Shown: positions 1 through 6,883, counted from the stretch's first letter. The stretch is DNA of 6,883 nucleotides from Planctomycetes bacterium RBG_16_41_13 (GCA_001828295.1 MHYI01000091.1:1-6883), one strand, 5' to 3'. The notes: generated from the letters alone by a model not told the origin. Made by a program: numbers and translations.

Positions 1-960
1 CTTTATTTGCTTCCACCATGGTTCATTTTCTACATACCATTTTATTGTGTCTCTCAGACCTTCCTCAAAGCCTATCTGCGGCTTCCATCCTAAAGACTTC
101 AGTTTTGTACAATCCAGCGCATAACGCCGGTCATGTCCTTCCCTGTCTTTTACGCTTTCTATCATACGCTCATCTTTAGCGAGTACGTTTAATATGAATA
201 ACGCCGTATCTCTATTTTGTTTTTCATTTCCGCCGCCAATATTATAGACTTCTCCCTCGTTCCCCTTTTCAATGATAAAATCGATAGCGGCACAATGGTC
301 TTCCACGTGAATCCAGTCCCTTTCCTGTTTTCCATCGCCATACAACGGAAGTTTTAACCCTTCGATTGCATTGGTAATAAAAAGCGGAATAAACTTTTCC
401 GGATGTTGATAAGGTCCGTAATTATTGGACGCCCTGGTTATGATGATAGGGAGTTTGTAGGTATTCCAGTAAGCAAATGCCAGGCGATCCCCCCCCGCCT
501 TGCTGGCTGCATATGGATTACTTGGGTTTAACGAATCGGTTTCTTTAAAAGCATCATGGAAGGCGGTGCCATATACTTCATCCGTTGATATTTGAATGAA
601 TTTCTTAATGGGGTACCTTCGTGATGCTTCCAGCAGTACAAATACCCCTTTTATATCAGTATCGATGAACGTACCGGCGCTGAGTATACTACGATCGACA
701 TGTGTTTCCGCTGCGAAATTGACAATTACCTCAATCTTTTCTGCGGACATTATATGGTCAACTAATTCCTGATTACAAATGTCGCCCTTATAGAATTTGA
801 AACGTTTGGAAAGTTCACCATCCTCACGAATATCTCTTAGATTTTCCAGATTGCCCGCGTAAGTCAATTTATCAAGCACTACGACATGGTTATGCTTCAC
901 CATACGGCGGACAAAGTGACTCCCGATAAATCCCACGCCTCCCGTTATCAGTATCGCCAT
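1..960 (-). CDS. rmlB: dTDP-glucose 4,6-dehydratase, 3' end cut by the window edge
   Basis: Converts dTDP-D-glucose to dTDP-4-keto-6-deoxy-D-glucose with bound NAD, the second step toward dTDP-L-rhamnose and other deoxysugars of surface polysaccharides; cytoplasmic. The frame runs open from ATG at 960 to the left edge: 320 residues with no stop, against about 330-360 for the family, so only the last few residues are missing. It is an extended short-chain dehydrogenase: Rossmann loop TGGVGFIGS (6-14), DKLTYAGNLENL (30-41), HVDRSI (87-92), catalytic STDEVYG (125-131) with T126, D127 and E128, the YxxxK pair Y150/K154, SNNYGPYQ (178-185), LYGDGKQERDWIHVEDHC (206-223) and GHDRRYALD (275-283). These fit RmlB better than UDP-sugar epimerases. 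V9 replaces the usual Ala of GGAGFIG. A GGAG site lies 6 bases before the ATG. The gene starts 60 bases after atpC in the same direction with no terminator seen between, so read-through from the ATP operon is plausible. It carries a run of eight G (489-496) with the frame intact. Confidence 0.95.
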   Translation of the reverse strand, partial: MAILITGGVGFIGSHFVRRMVKHNHVVVLDKLTYAGNLENLRDIREDGELSKRFKFYKGDICNQELVDHIMSAEKIEVIVNFAAETHVDRSILSAGTFIDTDIKGVFVLLEASRRYPIKKFIQISTDEVYGTAFHDAFKETDSLNPSNPYAASKAGGDRLAFAYWNTYKLPIIITRASNNYGPYQHPEKFIPLFITNAIEGLKLPLYGDGKQERDWIHVEDHCAAIDFIIEKGNEGEVYNIGGGNEKQNRDTALFILNVLAKDERMIESVKDREGHDRRYALDCTKLKSLGWKPQIGFEEGLRDTIKWYVENEPWWKQIK

Positions 961-1020
961 AATGTGCTCCAGAAAATCAGCCCCGGTCTAAAGCCATACA
1001 GGGGAACTTTTACCCTTCTT

Positions 1021-1425
1021 TTATTTATTCGCAAGGCTCAACCATGTTTCCGCACGTTTCAGCGTTGCCATAACGTGTTCTTTGTCTCCACGGGCGTCTT
1101 CTTTGCTCAATGCCTCCTCCGCAGATCTTTTCTCTTCCTGAACTTTCACAATGTTTATTTCTTCTTTTGTAACACACGCATCAGCCAGTATGATTGCTTT
1201 ATTCGCAACCATTTCAAAAAAACCCCCGTCAATCGCAAAGCTTACCGTGGAGTCTTTTTCGTCCTTTATCGTCAAGATACTCGTCTGTAATTCAGTAATA
1301 AACGGTGCATGGTCAACTAATATCCCGAAAGAACCTTGCGTTCCCATAGCGGTTATACTCTTTACCAAACCTTTAAATACTGTTTTCATCGGAGTTATAA
1401 TCTCTAAATCAAATGTTTTTGTCAT
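1021..1425 (-). CDS. atpC: F1 ATP synthase epsilon subunit
   Basis: Part of the central rotor: it binds gamma and the c-ring, and in many bacteria its C-terminal helices restrain ATP hydrolysis. The 134-residue protein is of normal family length. The N-terminal beta-sandwich (about 1-85) holds the conserved stretch GSFGILVDHAPFITEL (31-46), matching the family pattern G-x-x-GI-x-x-x-HAP. FAIDGGFFEM (63-72) fits the usual GG-x-x-E-V segment. Residues 88-134 form the charged two-helix tail, ending in the LKRAETWL pattern. The ATG at 1425 begins 2 bases after the atpD stop. Its ribosome site is the G-rich end of atpD (GGGTGG), so translation is probably coupled to beta. It is the last ATP synthase gene of the operon. 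Nothing is missing or broken. Confidence 0.97.
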   Translation of the reverse strand: MTKTFDLEIITPMKTVFKGLVKSITAMGTQGSFGILVDHAPFITELQTSILTIKDEKDSTVSFAIDGGFFEMVANKAIILADACVTKEEINIVKVQEEKRSAEEALSKEDARGDKEHVMATLKRAETWLSLANK

Positions 1426-1427
1426 GC

Positions 1428-2846
<1,419 letters not shown>

Positions 2847-2906
2847 TTATATATCCACTCCTTCCATTATTTCCTCTGTCGAAAACAGATCGTCCGGTAA
2901 AAGCAT
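2847..2906 (-). other. Possible 19-codon leader ORF ending directly at the atpD start
   Basis: Minus-strand ATG at 2906 opens a frame of 19 codons (MLLPDDLFSTEEIMEGVDI) that stops at TAA 2847-2849, immediately before the atpD GTG and in the same frame. A second ATG at 2867 would give a six-codon version. Only a weak purine stretch (GAGAG), directly adjacent to the ATG, precedes it. An open run this long arises often by chance. Its position, with no spacing to the atpD start and covering the atpD ribosome site, is what makes it notable. Coding status is unproven; it could also be plain leader sequence. Confidence 0.2.
2858..2863 (-). promoter_or_regulatory. Shine-Dalgarno site of atpD
   Basis: AAGGAG on the minus strand, 11 bases before the GTG start of atpD. 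It lies inside the last codons of the possible mini-ORF that ends right at the atpD start, so a ribosome finishing that mini-ORF would cover this site. It supports GTG at 2846 as the real start. Confidence 0.7.
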
Positions 2907-2923
2907 CTCTCTATTCGTTTGTT

Positions 2924-2943
2924 ACCTGAAAGTTAAATCAGGT
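2924..2943 (-). other. Inverted repeat in the atpG-atpD gap (hairpin B)
   Basis: Perfect 6-base arms ACCTGA and TCAGGT separated by 8 bases. The right arm on the plus strand (2938-2943) overlaps the left arm of the neighbouring hairpin at 2940-2961, so the two cannot form at once in the mRNA. No T-run follows in the direction of transcription, so it is not an intrinsic terminator. Role unknown. Confidence 0.35.
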
Positions 2944-2961
2944 CGCCTTTGAAGGCAACCT
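2940..2961 (-). other. Inverted repeat in the atpG-atpD gap (hairpin A)
   Basis: In the minus-strand transcript the arms AGGTTGCCT and AGGCGACCT pair over 9 positions, one of them a G-U wobble, around a TCAA loop. It is the longest stem in the gap and lies about 95 bases before the atpD start. No T-run follows on the transcribed strand. It could be an mRNA processing or stability element, or part of a repeat insertion. Confidence 0.45.
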
Positions 2962-2981
2962 TTGACTGCTTTTTTCAAACA

Positions 2982-2994
2982 GCCAGGTTCTGGC
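2982..2994 (-). other. Small inverted repeat beside the GC-rich palindrome
   Basis: Perfect 5-base arms GCCAG and CTGGC around a 3-base loop. It shares two bases (2993-2994) with the neighbouring palindrome at 2993-3009, so the two stems compete at the junction or belong to one compound repeat unit. Confidence 0.3.
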
Positions 2995-3009
2995 AGGCAC
3001 GATGCCTGC
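2993..3009. repeat. GC-rich REP-like palindrome behind atpG
   Basis: A perfect 7-base inverted repeat, GCAGGCA and TGCCTGC with a 3-base loop, 17 bases after the atpG stop and flanked by GGAGC. The form (short GC-rich palindrome in an intergenic gap just after a stop codon) is that of dispersed REP-like repeats found in many bacterial genomes. Copy number cannot be judged from this window. There is no T-run, so a terminator role is unlikely; mRNA stabilisation or processing between gamma and beta is possible. Confidence 0.5.
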
Positions 3010-3026
3010 GCTCCATAAACTATTTA

Positions 3027-3899
3027 TTATGCCAGGGCTTCAGCGCCAGAAATTATCTCGAGCAATTCTTTGGTAATTGCCTCCTGCCTTGCTTTATTAT
3101 AAATACTTGTCAGGTTGTCAATCATATCCCCTGCATTTTCCGTAGCAGCAATCATTGCAACTCTCCTGGCGGCAAATTCAGACGTCAGTGATTCTAAAAT
3201 GCATTGATAGATCTGCGTCTCGATATATTTAGGGAATATATTATTGAGAATATCTTCGACGGAAGGCTCCACAATGTACTCCCTTTTTTCTCTTCCTTCC
3301 CCACCAAATCCTTCCTTTTCAATAGGAAACAAGCGGATGCTCGCGGGAAATGACTGCATTACGGTATGAAATTTGGTAAAAAACACATGCAACTCTCCGC
3401 ATTCCTGATTATTATAATCACGGATTAATTTTGCAGCAAAGGATTTAACCCAATCTAGGCCCAGTTTTTCCACACTTTCAGGGATATACTCTTCGATTGA
3501 ATATACATCGCTTCTTTTCGAAAAATAGAGATTCGCCTTTTTCCCTATAAGGATTAATTTCACTTGCCGGTTGTTTTCCTTAATAAATCTCACTGTTTTC
3601 TGAATAATGTTATTATTATATGCACCGCATAATCCCTTATCCGCAGTGATCAGCACAATTTTTACCGGAGCATTCACGCTTCCTCTTTTCGCAAACCAGT
3701 GGTGAGCGCTTTCCTGCGGCAAAGAAGAAACTAAGTCACTTACCATTTGATGAAGTTTTTCCGCAAAAGTTCTCGATGCGTGCACCCTGCTTTCCACCTT
3801 TTTCAAACGGCTCGCAGCTACCATTTCCATAGCCCGTGTAATCTGCTTTATGCTTGAAATACCTCTGATTCTCTCTTTAATTTCGCGCGTACTCTGCAT
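3027..3899 (-). CDS. atpG: F1 ATP synthase gamma subunit
   Basis: The central shaft that turns inside the alpha/beta hexamer and transmits c-ring rotation. The 290 residues match the family length. The N-terminal helix holds the signature REIKERIRGISSIKQITRAM (5-24), followed by EMVAASRLKK (25-34). The Rossmann-like middle has ITADKGLCGAYN (84-95). The C-terminal helix has SEFAARRVAMIAATENAGDM (240-259), then NLTSIYNKARQEAITKELLEI (262-282). No chloroplast-type redox insert with a cysteine pair is seen. The ATG at 3899 lies 3 bases after the atpA stop, with a GAAGG-type site within the end of atpA, so alpha and gamma are likely translationally coupled. A 180-base gap with several inverted repeats follows before atpD. 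Intact. Confidence 0.98.
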   Translation of the reverse strand: MQSTREIKERIRGISSIKQITRAMEMVAASRLKKVESRVHASRTFAEKLHQMVSDLVSSLPQESAHHWFAKRGSVNAPVKIVLITADKGLCGAYNNNIIQKTVRFIKENNRQVKLILIGKKANLYFSKRSDVYSIEEYIPESVEKLGLDWVKSFAAKLIRDYNNQECGELHVFFTKFHTVMQSFPASIRLFPIEKEGFGGEGREKREYIVEPSVEDILNNIFPKYIETQIYQCILESLTSEFAARRVAMIAATENAGDMIDNLTSIYNKARQEAITKELLEIISGAEALA

Positions 3900-3902
3900 C
3901 CG

Positions 3903-5411
3903 CTAGCCCTTCTTGTCAAAAATTTGCTTAAATTCCCTGATAGCGTTTTCCAGCTTCGACGATAATTCCTGATCGATTTTTTTCTTCTCGTTAATTTCTA
4001 AACTAACCGAGCCGTGTTTTTGCTTCATAAAAGCAAGAAATTCCTTCTCGAATTTCTTTATTTTGTCCACCGGAATATCATCTAAAAAGCCGTTTATTCC
4101 GGCAAAAATAGCCATTACCTGATCTTCTACCAAAGCAGGTTCATACTGCGGCTGTTTCAGGATTTCTACCAGTCGTTCACCTTTTGCGATTTGTGCCTGG
4201 GTAAATTTATCCAATTCCGAACCAAACTGCGCAAACGAAGCCATTTCCCTGTATTGCGCCAACGTAAGCCGCAACATGCCTGCAACTTTTTTCATTGCCG
4301 GTATTTGTGCGTTTCCTCCCACCCTTGAAACAGACAACCCTACAGAAATCGCAGGCCTTACACCGGCATTAAACAAATCGCTTTCAAGATATATCTGTCC
4401 GTCAGTAATGGAAATAACATTTGTCGGAATATAAGCAGAATAATCACCGCCCTGTGTTTCCACCACGGGAAGTGCGGTCAATGACCCGCCGCCAAGCTCA
4501 TCGTTCAATTTCGCCGCTCTTTCAAGCAACCTGGAATGCAAATTAAAAATATCTCCCGGAAATGCTTCCCGCCCCGGTGGACGTCTTAAAAGGAGAGAAA
4601 TCTGTCGGTATGCAATCGCATGCTTGTATAAATCATCATACATAACAACCGCATGCATGCCGTTATCCCTGAAATATTCTCCCATAGCGCAACCTGCATA
4701 GGGCGCTATATACTGCAATGGAGCGGGATCTCCAGCAGATGCAACGACAACAATGCTGTTGTCCATTACATTATTTTCTTCCAACGTCTTCACAACACTC
4801 GCAACCGTCGACATCTTTTGCCCGATTGCCACATAGATACAATACACCCCTGAAGTTCTTTGGTTGATAATGGTATCAACCAAAATCGCCGTTTTTCCTG
4901 TCTGCCGGTCACCGATAATCAGTTCACGCTGTCCTCTTCCGATAGGAATCATTGCATCAATCGCCTTTATCCCTGTCTGCAAAGGCTCTTTGACTGGTTG
5001 TCTTTCCACTACGTTCGGAGAACCGCCCTCTATGGGCCGGAATTCTTCGGTAGCGATAGGACCCTTTCCATCGATCGGCAGGCCCAGCGCGTTCACTACA
5101 CGCCCCAACAGCGCCTTTCCCACTGGTACCTGAACAATTTTCCCCGTCGTTTTTACAATATCGCCTTCCTTTATTTTGTCCTCGGAACCAAGTAAAATTG
5201 CGCCCACATTGTCCTCTTCCAGATTCATGGCAATGCCATATACGTTATCCGGAAACTCCAATAATTCGTTTGACATGCATTCATCAAGACCATAAATACG
5301 GGCAACGCCGTCACCGACCTGCATCACGTGGCCGACATTTTCTAACTTTAACTTTTCTTCGTAGCTTTCAATTTCTTTTTTTATGATTGAAGCAATATCC
5401 CCTAACGCCAT
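3903..5411 (-). CDS. atpA: F1 ATP synthase alpha subunit
   Basis: Forms the F1 hexamer with beta, carries the non-catalytic nucleotide sites and supplies the arginine finger. I start it at ATG 5411, giving 502 residues beginning [20 protein letters not shown]: an AGGAG site lies 9 bases upstream, whereas the in-frame GTG at 5417 (two residues more) sits only 3 bases from it, too close. Motifs: barrel segment [13 protein letters not shown] (32-44); Walker A GDRQTGKT (167-174); VVMYDDL (255-261); [14 protein letters not shown] (275-288); [20 protein letters not shown] (313-332); and arginine finger R363 in GLSVSRVGG. The C-terminal helical domain follows, ending in a Lys/Glu-rich tail. It ends 3 bases before atpG and is preceded by a 128-base gap after atpH. 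Intact. Confidence 0.98.
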   Translation of the reverse strand: MALGDIASIIKKEIESYEEKLKLENVGHVMQVGDGVARIYGLDECMSNELLEFPDNVYGIAMNLEEDNVGAILLGSEDKIKEGDIVKTTGKIVQVPVGKALLGRVVNALGLPIDGKGPIATEEFRPIEGGSPNVVERQPVKEPLQTGIKAIDAMIPIGRGQRELIIGDRQTGKTAILVDTIINQRTSGVYCIYVAIGQKMSTVASVVKTLEENNVMDNSIVVVASAGDPAPLQYIAPYAGCAMGEYFRDNGMHAVVMYDDLYKHAIAYRQISLLLRRPPGREAFPGDIFNLHSRLLERAAKLNDELGGGSLTALPVVETQGGDYSAYIPTNVISITDGQIYLESDLFNAGVRPAISVGLSVSRVGGNAQIPAMKKVAGMLRLTLAQYREMASFAQFGSELDKFTQAQIAKGERLVEILKQPQYEPALVEDQVMAIFAGINGFLDDIPVDKIKKFEKEFLAFMKQKHGSVSLEINEKKKIDQELSSKLENAIREFKQIFDKKG

Positions 5412-5420
5412 ATACACCTA

Positions 5421-5425
5421 CTCCT
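5421..5425 (-). promoter_or_regulatory. Shine-Dalgarno site that fixes the atpA start
   Basis: AGGAG on the minus strand. Its distance is 9 bases to the ATG at 5411 but 3 bases to the GTG at 5417. The spacing favours the ATG, so the longest open frame overstates the protein by two residues. Confidence 0.75.
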
Positions 5426-5442
5426 GTATAAACCATTAAAAT

Positions 5443-5468
5443 CATGTGGCAAGTTTACACCTGACACG
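5443..5468 (-). other. Imperfect hairpin in the atpA leader
   Basis: In the minus-strand transcript, CGTGTCAGGT and ACTTGCCACATG pair over ten positions around a GTAA loop, with two G-U wobbles and a CC bulge. It ends 17 bases before the atpA ribosome site. No T-run follows. It may influence mRNA stability or alpha translation, but an imperfect stem like this can occur by chance. Confidence 0.3.
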
Positions 5469-5539
5469 AAACAAACCTGGCCAAGAATATAATATCCATA
5501 GTGACTTTCCAACTTTAAGAAACAAGCAGGCGGCTATGA

Positions 5540-6088
5540 TTAATTTGCCCTGATTTCCATAAGTTTCGACCTTAAATTTCTCAACCGGCTGACAACACTG
5601 CCGTCAATCATTTTATTTTCAATCTCAACTACAAGTCCTCCCAGGATTTGTGGATTTTCAACAACTTCGACCTCCACAATCTTCCCGGTGAGTTTTTTTA
5701 TGCCTGCCCTGAGATTTTCCAGCCTCTCGCCATCTATAGGTATTGCAGCCTGTATTTTTGCCCTGACCACTCCTTTTTTCTTATCAACAACCCTTCTGTA
5801 CACATCAGGGATTACGTCTAAAAGCGCCTCTCTCCTTTTATCCACCAATAAATACAAAAAGTTAATCATCAATCCGGAAACGTATTCGCCAAACACCGCT
5901 TTGATAGTATCTTTCTTTTCCTTACGTGTTATAGAAGGATGCAGGAGCATCTTCTTAAAGTCTTCATGCCTTGCCATTATATCAGAAAGCAGATCGAGAT
6001 CCTTTTCCATCTGTCCGAGCAAATCCTTATCAGCCGCCGCTTCAAGAAGTGCATTCACAAAGGTAACCGCAACACTCTTATCTAACAC
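5540..6088 (-). CDS. atpH: F1Fo ATP synthase delta subunit (OSCP type)
   Basis: Peripheral-stalk cap that ties the b dimer to the top of alpha. The 182 residues match the family. The N-terminal helical domain begins SVAVTFVNALLEAA (5-18), a divergent form of the usual A-x-x-YA-x-AL motif, and includes LLHPSITRKEK (48-58) and FLYLLVDKRR (77-86). The C-terminal signature is NPQILGGLVVEIENKMIDGS (145-164), then SRLRNLRSKL (167-176). The start is GTG at 6088; a TGA lies directly upstream in frame, so it cannot start earlier. The gene begins inside atpF (11-base overlap), and its ribosome site is the G-run encoding the end of b, so b and delta are likely translationally coupled. A 128-base gap to atpA follows. 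Confidence 0.96.
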   Translation of the reverse strand: MLDKSVAVTFVNALLEAAADKDLLGQMEKDLDLLSDIMARHEDFKKMLLHPSITRKEKKDTIKAVFGEYVSGLMINFLYLLVDKRREALLDVIPDVYRRVVDKKKGVVRAKIQAAIPIDGERLENLRAGIKKLTGKIVEVEVVENPQILGGLVVEIENKMIDGSVVSRLRNLRSKLMEIRAN

Positions 6089-6587
6089 TCAACCCCCCCA
6101 TATCTTTAATCACATCATCAACCAATGTTTCCGCAGTCTGCCGATTGATGGACTGTTGAATTATGCGGGAAGAAGCCAGCATAGAAAGGGCAACCACCTG
6201 GTCCCTGATTTCGGTAAGGGCCTTTTTCCTTTCCTGTTCAATGCCTTCCTGAGCTTTCAAACGAATCAGTTCCGCCTCATCCTGCGCACGCTTTACAATC
6301 CCCTCGCCAAGTTTTCCCCCTTCATTGATCGCTTCCTGAATCTTGACTGCCGCAGCAGTTTCAACCTCAGCAAGTTTCACCTGATAGTCGATTTTCATCT
6401 TTTCGGCGGCGGATTTGTCCCCTTCTATCTTTGCGTAAGTGCTTTTTATCCCTTCCCTTCTCTCTTTTATGAGAGCCGATATTTTGCCAAAAAGAAACTT
6501 TTTGAGCACAAAAAGCAGTATTATAAATCCAACGCCCTGGACTATAACGGACTTAAAATTTATTCCAAGGGTATTTAAAATGTCCAA
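6078..6587 (-). CDS. atpF: Fo ATP synthase b subunit
   Basis: Membrane-anchored peripheral stalk; a dimer of b holds alpha/delta still while the rotor turns. I start it at TTG 6587, giving 169 residues (MDILNTLGINFKSVIVQ at the N-terminus). A strong GGAGGAGGAG site lies 6 bases before this TTG, and the start then matches the usual b N-terminus. A longer frame from TTG 6608 would make that ribosome site code for Val-Glu-Glu-Glu, which I reject. One transmembrane helix (about 12-33, VIVQGVGFIILLFVLKKFLF) is followed by a long charged helix rich in Lys, Glu, Ala and Gln (about 38-160), typical of the b coiled coil. The end overlaps atpH by 11 bases. The only b-type gene visible, so a homodimer is likely. 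Confidence 0.95.
   Translation of the reverse strand: MDILNTLGINFKSVIVQGVGFIILLFVLKKFLFGKISALIKERREGIKSTYAKIEGDKSAAEKMKIDYQVKLAEVETAAAVKIQEAINEGGKLGEGIVKRAQDEAELIRLKAQEGIEQERKKALTEIRDQVVALSMLASSRIIQQSINRQTAETLVDDVIKDMGGLSVR
6093..6099 (-). promoter_or_regulatory. G-run serving as ribosome site of atpH
   Basis: Seven consecutive G on the minus strand, encoding Gly-Gly at the end of the b subunit, 4 bases before the atpH GTG start. It is the only Shine-Dalgarno-like element available for atpH and is unusual in being a homopolymer. Starting atpH here probably depends on ribosomes finishing atpF, whose stop lies within the overlap. Confidence 0.5.
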
Positions 6588-6593
6588 TGAAAT

Positions 6594-6603
6594 CTCCTCC
6601 TCC
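6594..6603 (-). promoter_or_regulatory. Shine-Dalgarno site that fixes the atpF start
   Basis: GGAGGAGGAG on the minus strand, 6 bases before TTG 6587. It is the strongest ribosome site in the window. It lies in the 24-base gap between the atpE stop and atpF, and places the start seven codons inside the longest open frame. Confidence 0.8.
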
Positions 6604-6611
6604 ACCAATTC

Positions 6612-6883
6612 TTACTTGATAGCGTGTTGAATTACCTCTAAAACAGCTTCCGTCTTTGGCAATTTTCCAAGAAGGATAAAAGACACCATCAATGAATAAA
6701 TCGTCAGAGATTCAATAAACGCAAGACCAACAAACATAACTAATTGTATCTTTCCCGCCATATCAGGCTGTCTGGCCATACCATTTGCCGCACCATAAAC
6801 TGCAATTCCCTGCCCAATACCGCACCCAAAGGCAGCGATAGCCAATAATGACACTGCAATAGCTAATAAAGCAAAATATACCA
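6612..6883 (-). CDS. atpE: Fo ATP synthase c subunit, 5' end beyond the window
   Basis: Forms the ion-carrying rotor ring in the membrane. 89 residues are visible and the frame stays open to the right edge, so the true start is outside; the GTG at 6854 lies inside helix 1 and is not the start. Helix 1 (visible 1-36) has the glycine-repeat GCGIGQG (19-25) with Q24; the polar loop is ARQPD (36-40); helix 2 (about 45-72) carries the ion-binding carboxylate E57 in LAFIESLTIYSL (53-64). Q24, E57, S58 and Y62 together match positions Q32, E65, S66 and Y70 of the sodium-binding Ilyobacter ring; the position of its T67 is Leu. A Cys (C20) lies among the helix-1 glycines. The C-terminus after helix 2 (GKLPKTEAVLEVIQHAIK) is longer and more charged than the usual short end. 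It stops 24 bases before atpF. Confidence 0.95.
   Translation of the reverse strand, partial: VYFALLAIAVSLLAIAAFGCGIGQGIAVYGAANGMARQPDMAGKIQLVMFVGLAFIESLTIYSLMVSFILLGKLPKTEAVLEVIQHAIK

Larger units (their letters stand above)
5412..5539 (-). other. atpH-atpA intergenic leader (128 bases)
   Basis: The gap holds the atpA ribosome site and the imperfect hairpin described separately. The rest is AT-leaning, including an AT-rich patch near 5486-5495. A TTGGAA-like hexamer at 5507-5512 is only 15 bases from the best TATATT-like hexamer, so I do not call a promoter. No ORF or tRNA-like structure is seen. Confidence 0.6.

Noticed and set aside
961..1020. Terminator between atpC and rmlB
   Set aside because: CCCC and GGGG arms occur on the transcript, but the rest of the stem pairs poorly and no T-run follows.
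2940..2975. Plus-strand intrinsic terminator (hairpin A followed by T6 at 2970-2975)
   Set aside because: The T-run begins 8 bases after the stem rather than directly at its base, and no plus-strand gene exists for it to end.
5486..5512. Promoter before atpA
   Set aside because: TTGGAA and TATATT hexamers are only 15 bases apart and both are imperfect; better-spaced pairs match worse.
6078..6105. Frameshift on the seven-G run fusing b and delta
   Set aside because: A shift into the delta frame within the run meets the TGA directly before the atpH GTG, so no fusion protein can result. Re-initiation or coupling explains the overlap.
5688..6578. Plus-strand open frame of 296 codons opposite atpH and atpF
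   Set aside because: It lies antisense to two clearly recognisable genes, is rich in Ser, Leu and Phe as antisense frames tend to be, and shows no family motif. Other plus-strand frames opposite atpA, atpD and atpC were rejected for the same reason.
6612..6854. atpE starting at GTG 6854 (80 residues)
   Set aside because: The frame continues upstream with hydrophobic helix-1 residues to the window edge, and a start at 6854 would cut the first transmembrane helix.

Overview
The window holds most of a bacterial F1Fo ATP synthase operon followed by the start of a nucleotide-sugar gene. All genes read on the minus strand. In transcription order, from the right edge to the left, they are atpE (c, 5' end outside the window), atpF (b), atpH (delta), atpA (alpha), atpG (gamma), atpD (beta), atpC (epsilon) and rmlB (dTDP-glucose 4,6-dehydratase, 3' end outside the window). 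The order E-F-H-A-G-D-C is the classical one. The a subunit gene (atpB) is not visible and would be expected just beyond the right edge. There is one b gene and no b' gene, so this is not the cyanobacterial/chloroplast arrangement.

The organism is a bacterium of moderate GC content (low to mid 40s % by eye) that uses Shine-Dalgarno sites and several GTG/TTG starts. My best guess is an anammox-type planctomycete (Brocadiales, Kuenenia-like). This rests on remembered resemblance of the protein sequences and was not tested; another deep-branching Gram-negative lineage is possible.

Layout: 1-960 partial rmlB; 961-1020 short spacer; 1021-1425 atpC; 1428-2846 atpD; 2847-3026 a 180-base gap rich in inverted repeats with a possible 19-codon mini-ORF; 3027-3899 atpG; 3903-5411 atpA; 5412-5539 a 128-base gap with one imperfect hairpin; 5540-6088 atpH; 6078-6587 atpF (overlapping atpH by 11 bases); 6612-6883 partial atpE. 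No gene-free stretch exceeds 180 bases. I found no convincing promoter or intrinsic terminator on either strand.

The products form one machine. The c-ring and b stalk (with the unseen a subunit) make the membrane Fo sector. Alpha and beta form the catalytic hexamer, gamma and epsilon the rotor shaft, and delta joins the b stalk to alpha. Most junctions are tight (2-24 bases or overlapping). The only two long leaders lie before atpA and atpD, whose products are needed in three copies per complex.

Points worth a second look are a c subunit that keeps the direct side-chain ligands of sodium-type rings and has a longer C-terminal tail, the structured atpG-atpD gap, start codons that differ from the longest open frames for atpA and atpF, and rmlB directly behind the operon. 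I saw no evidence for a wholly new system: this is largely ordinary core metabolism.
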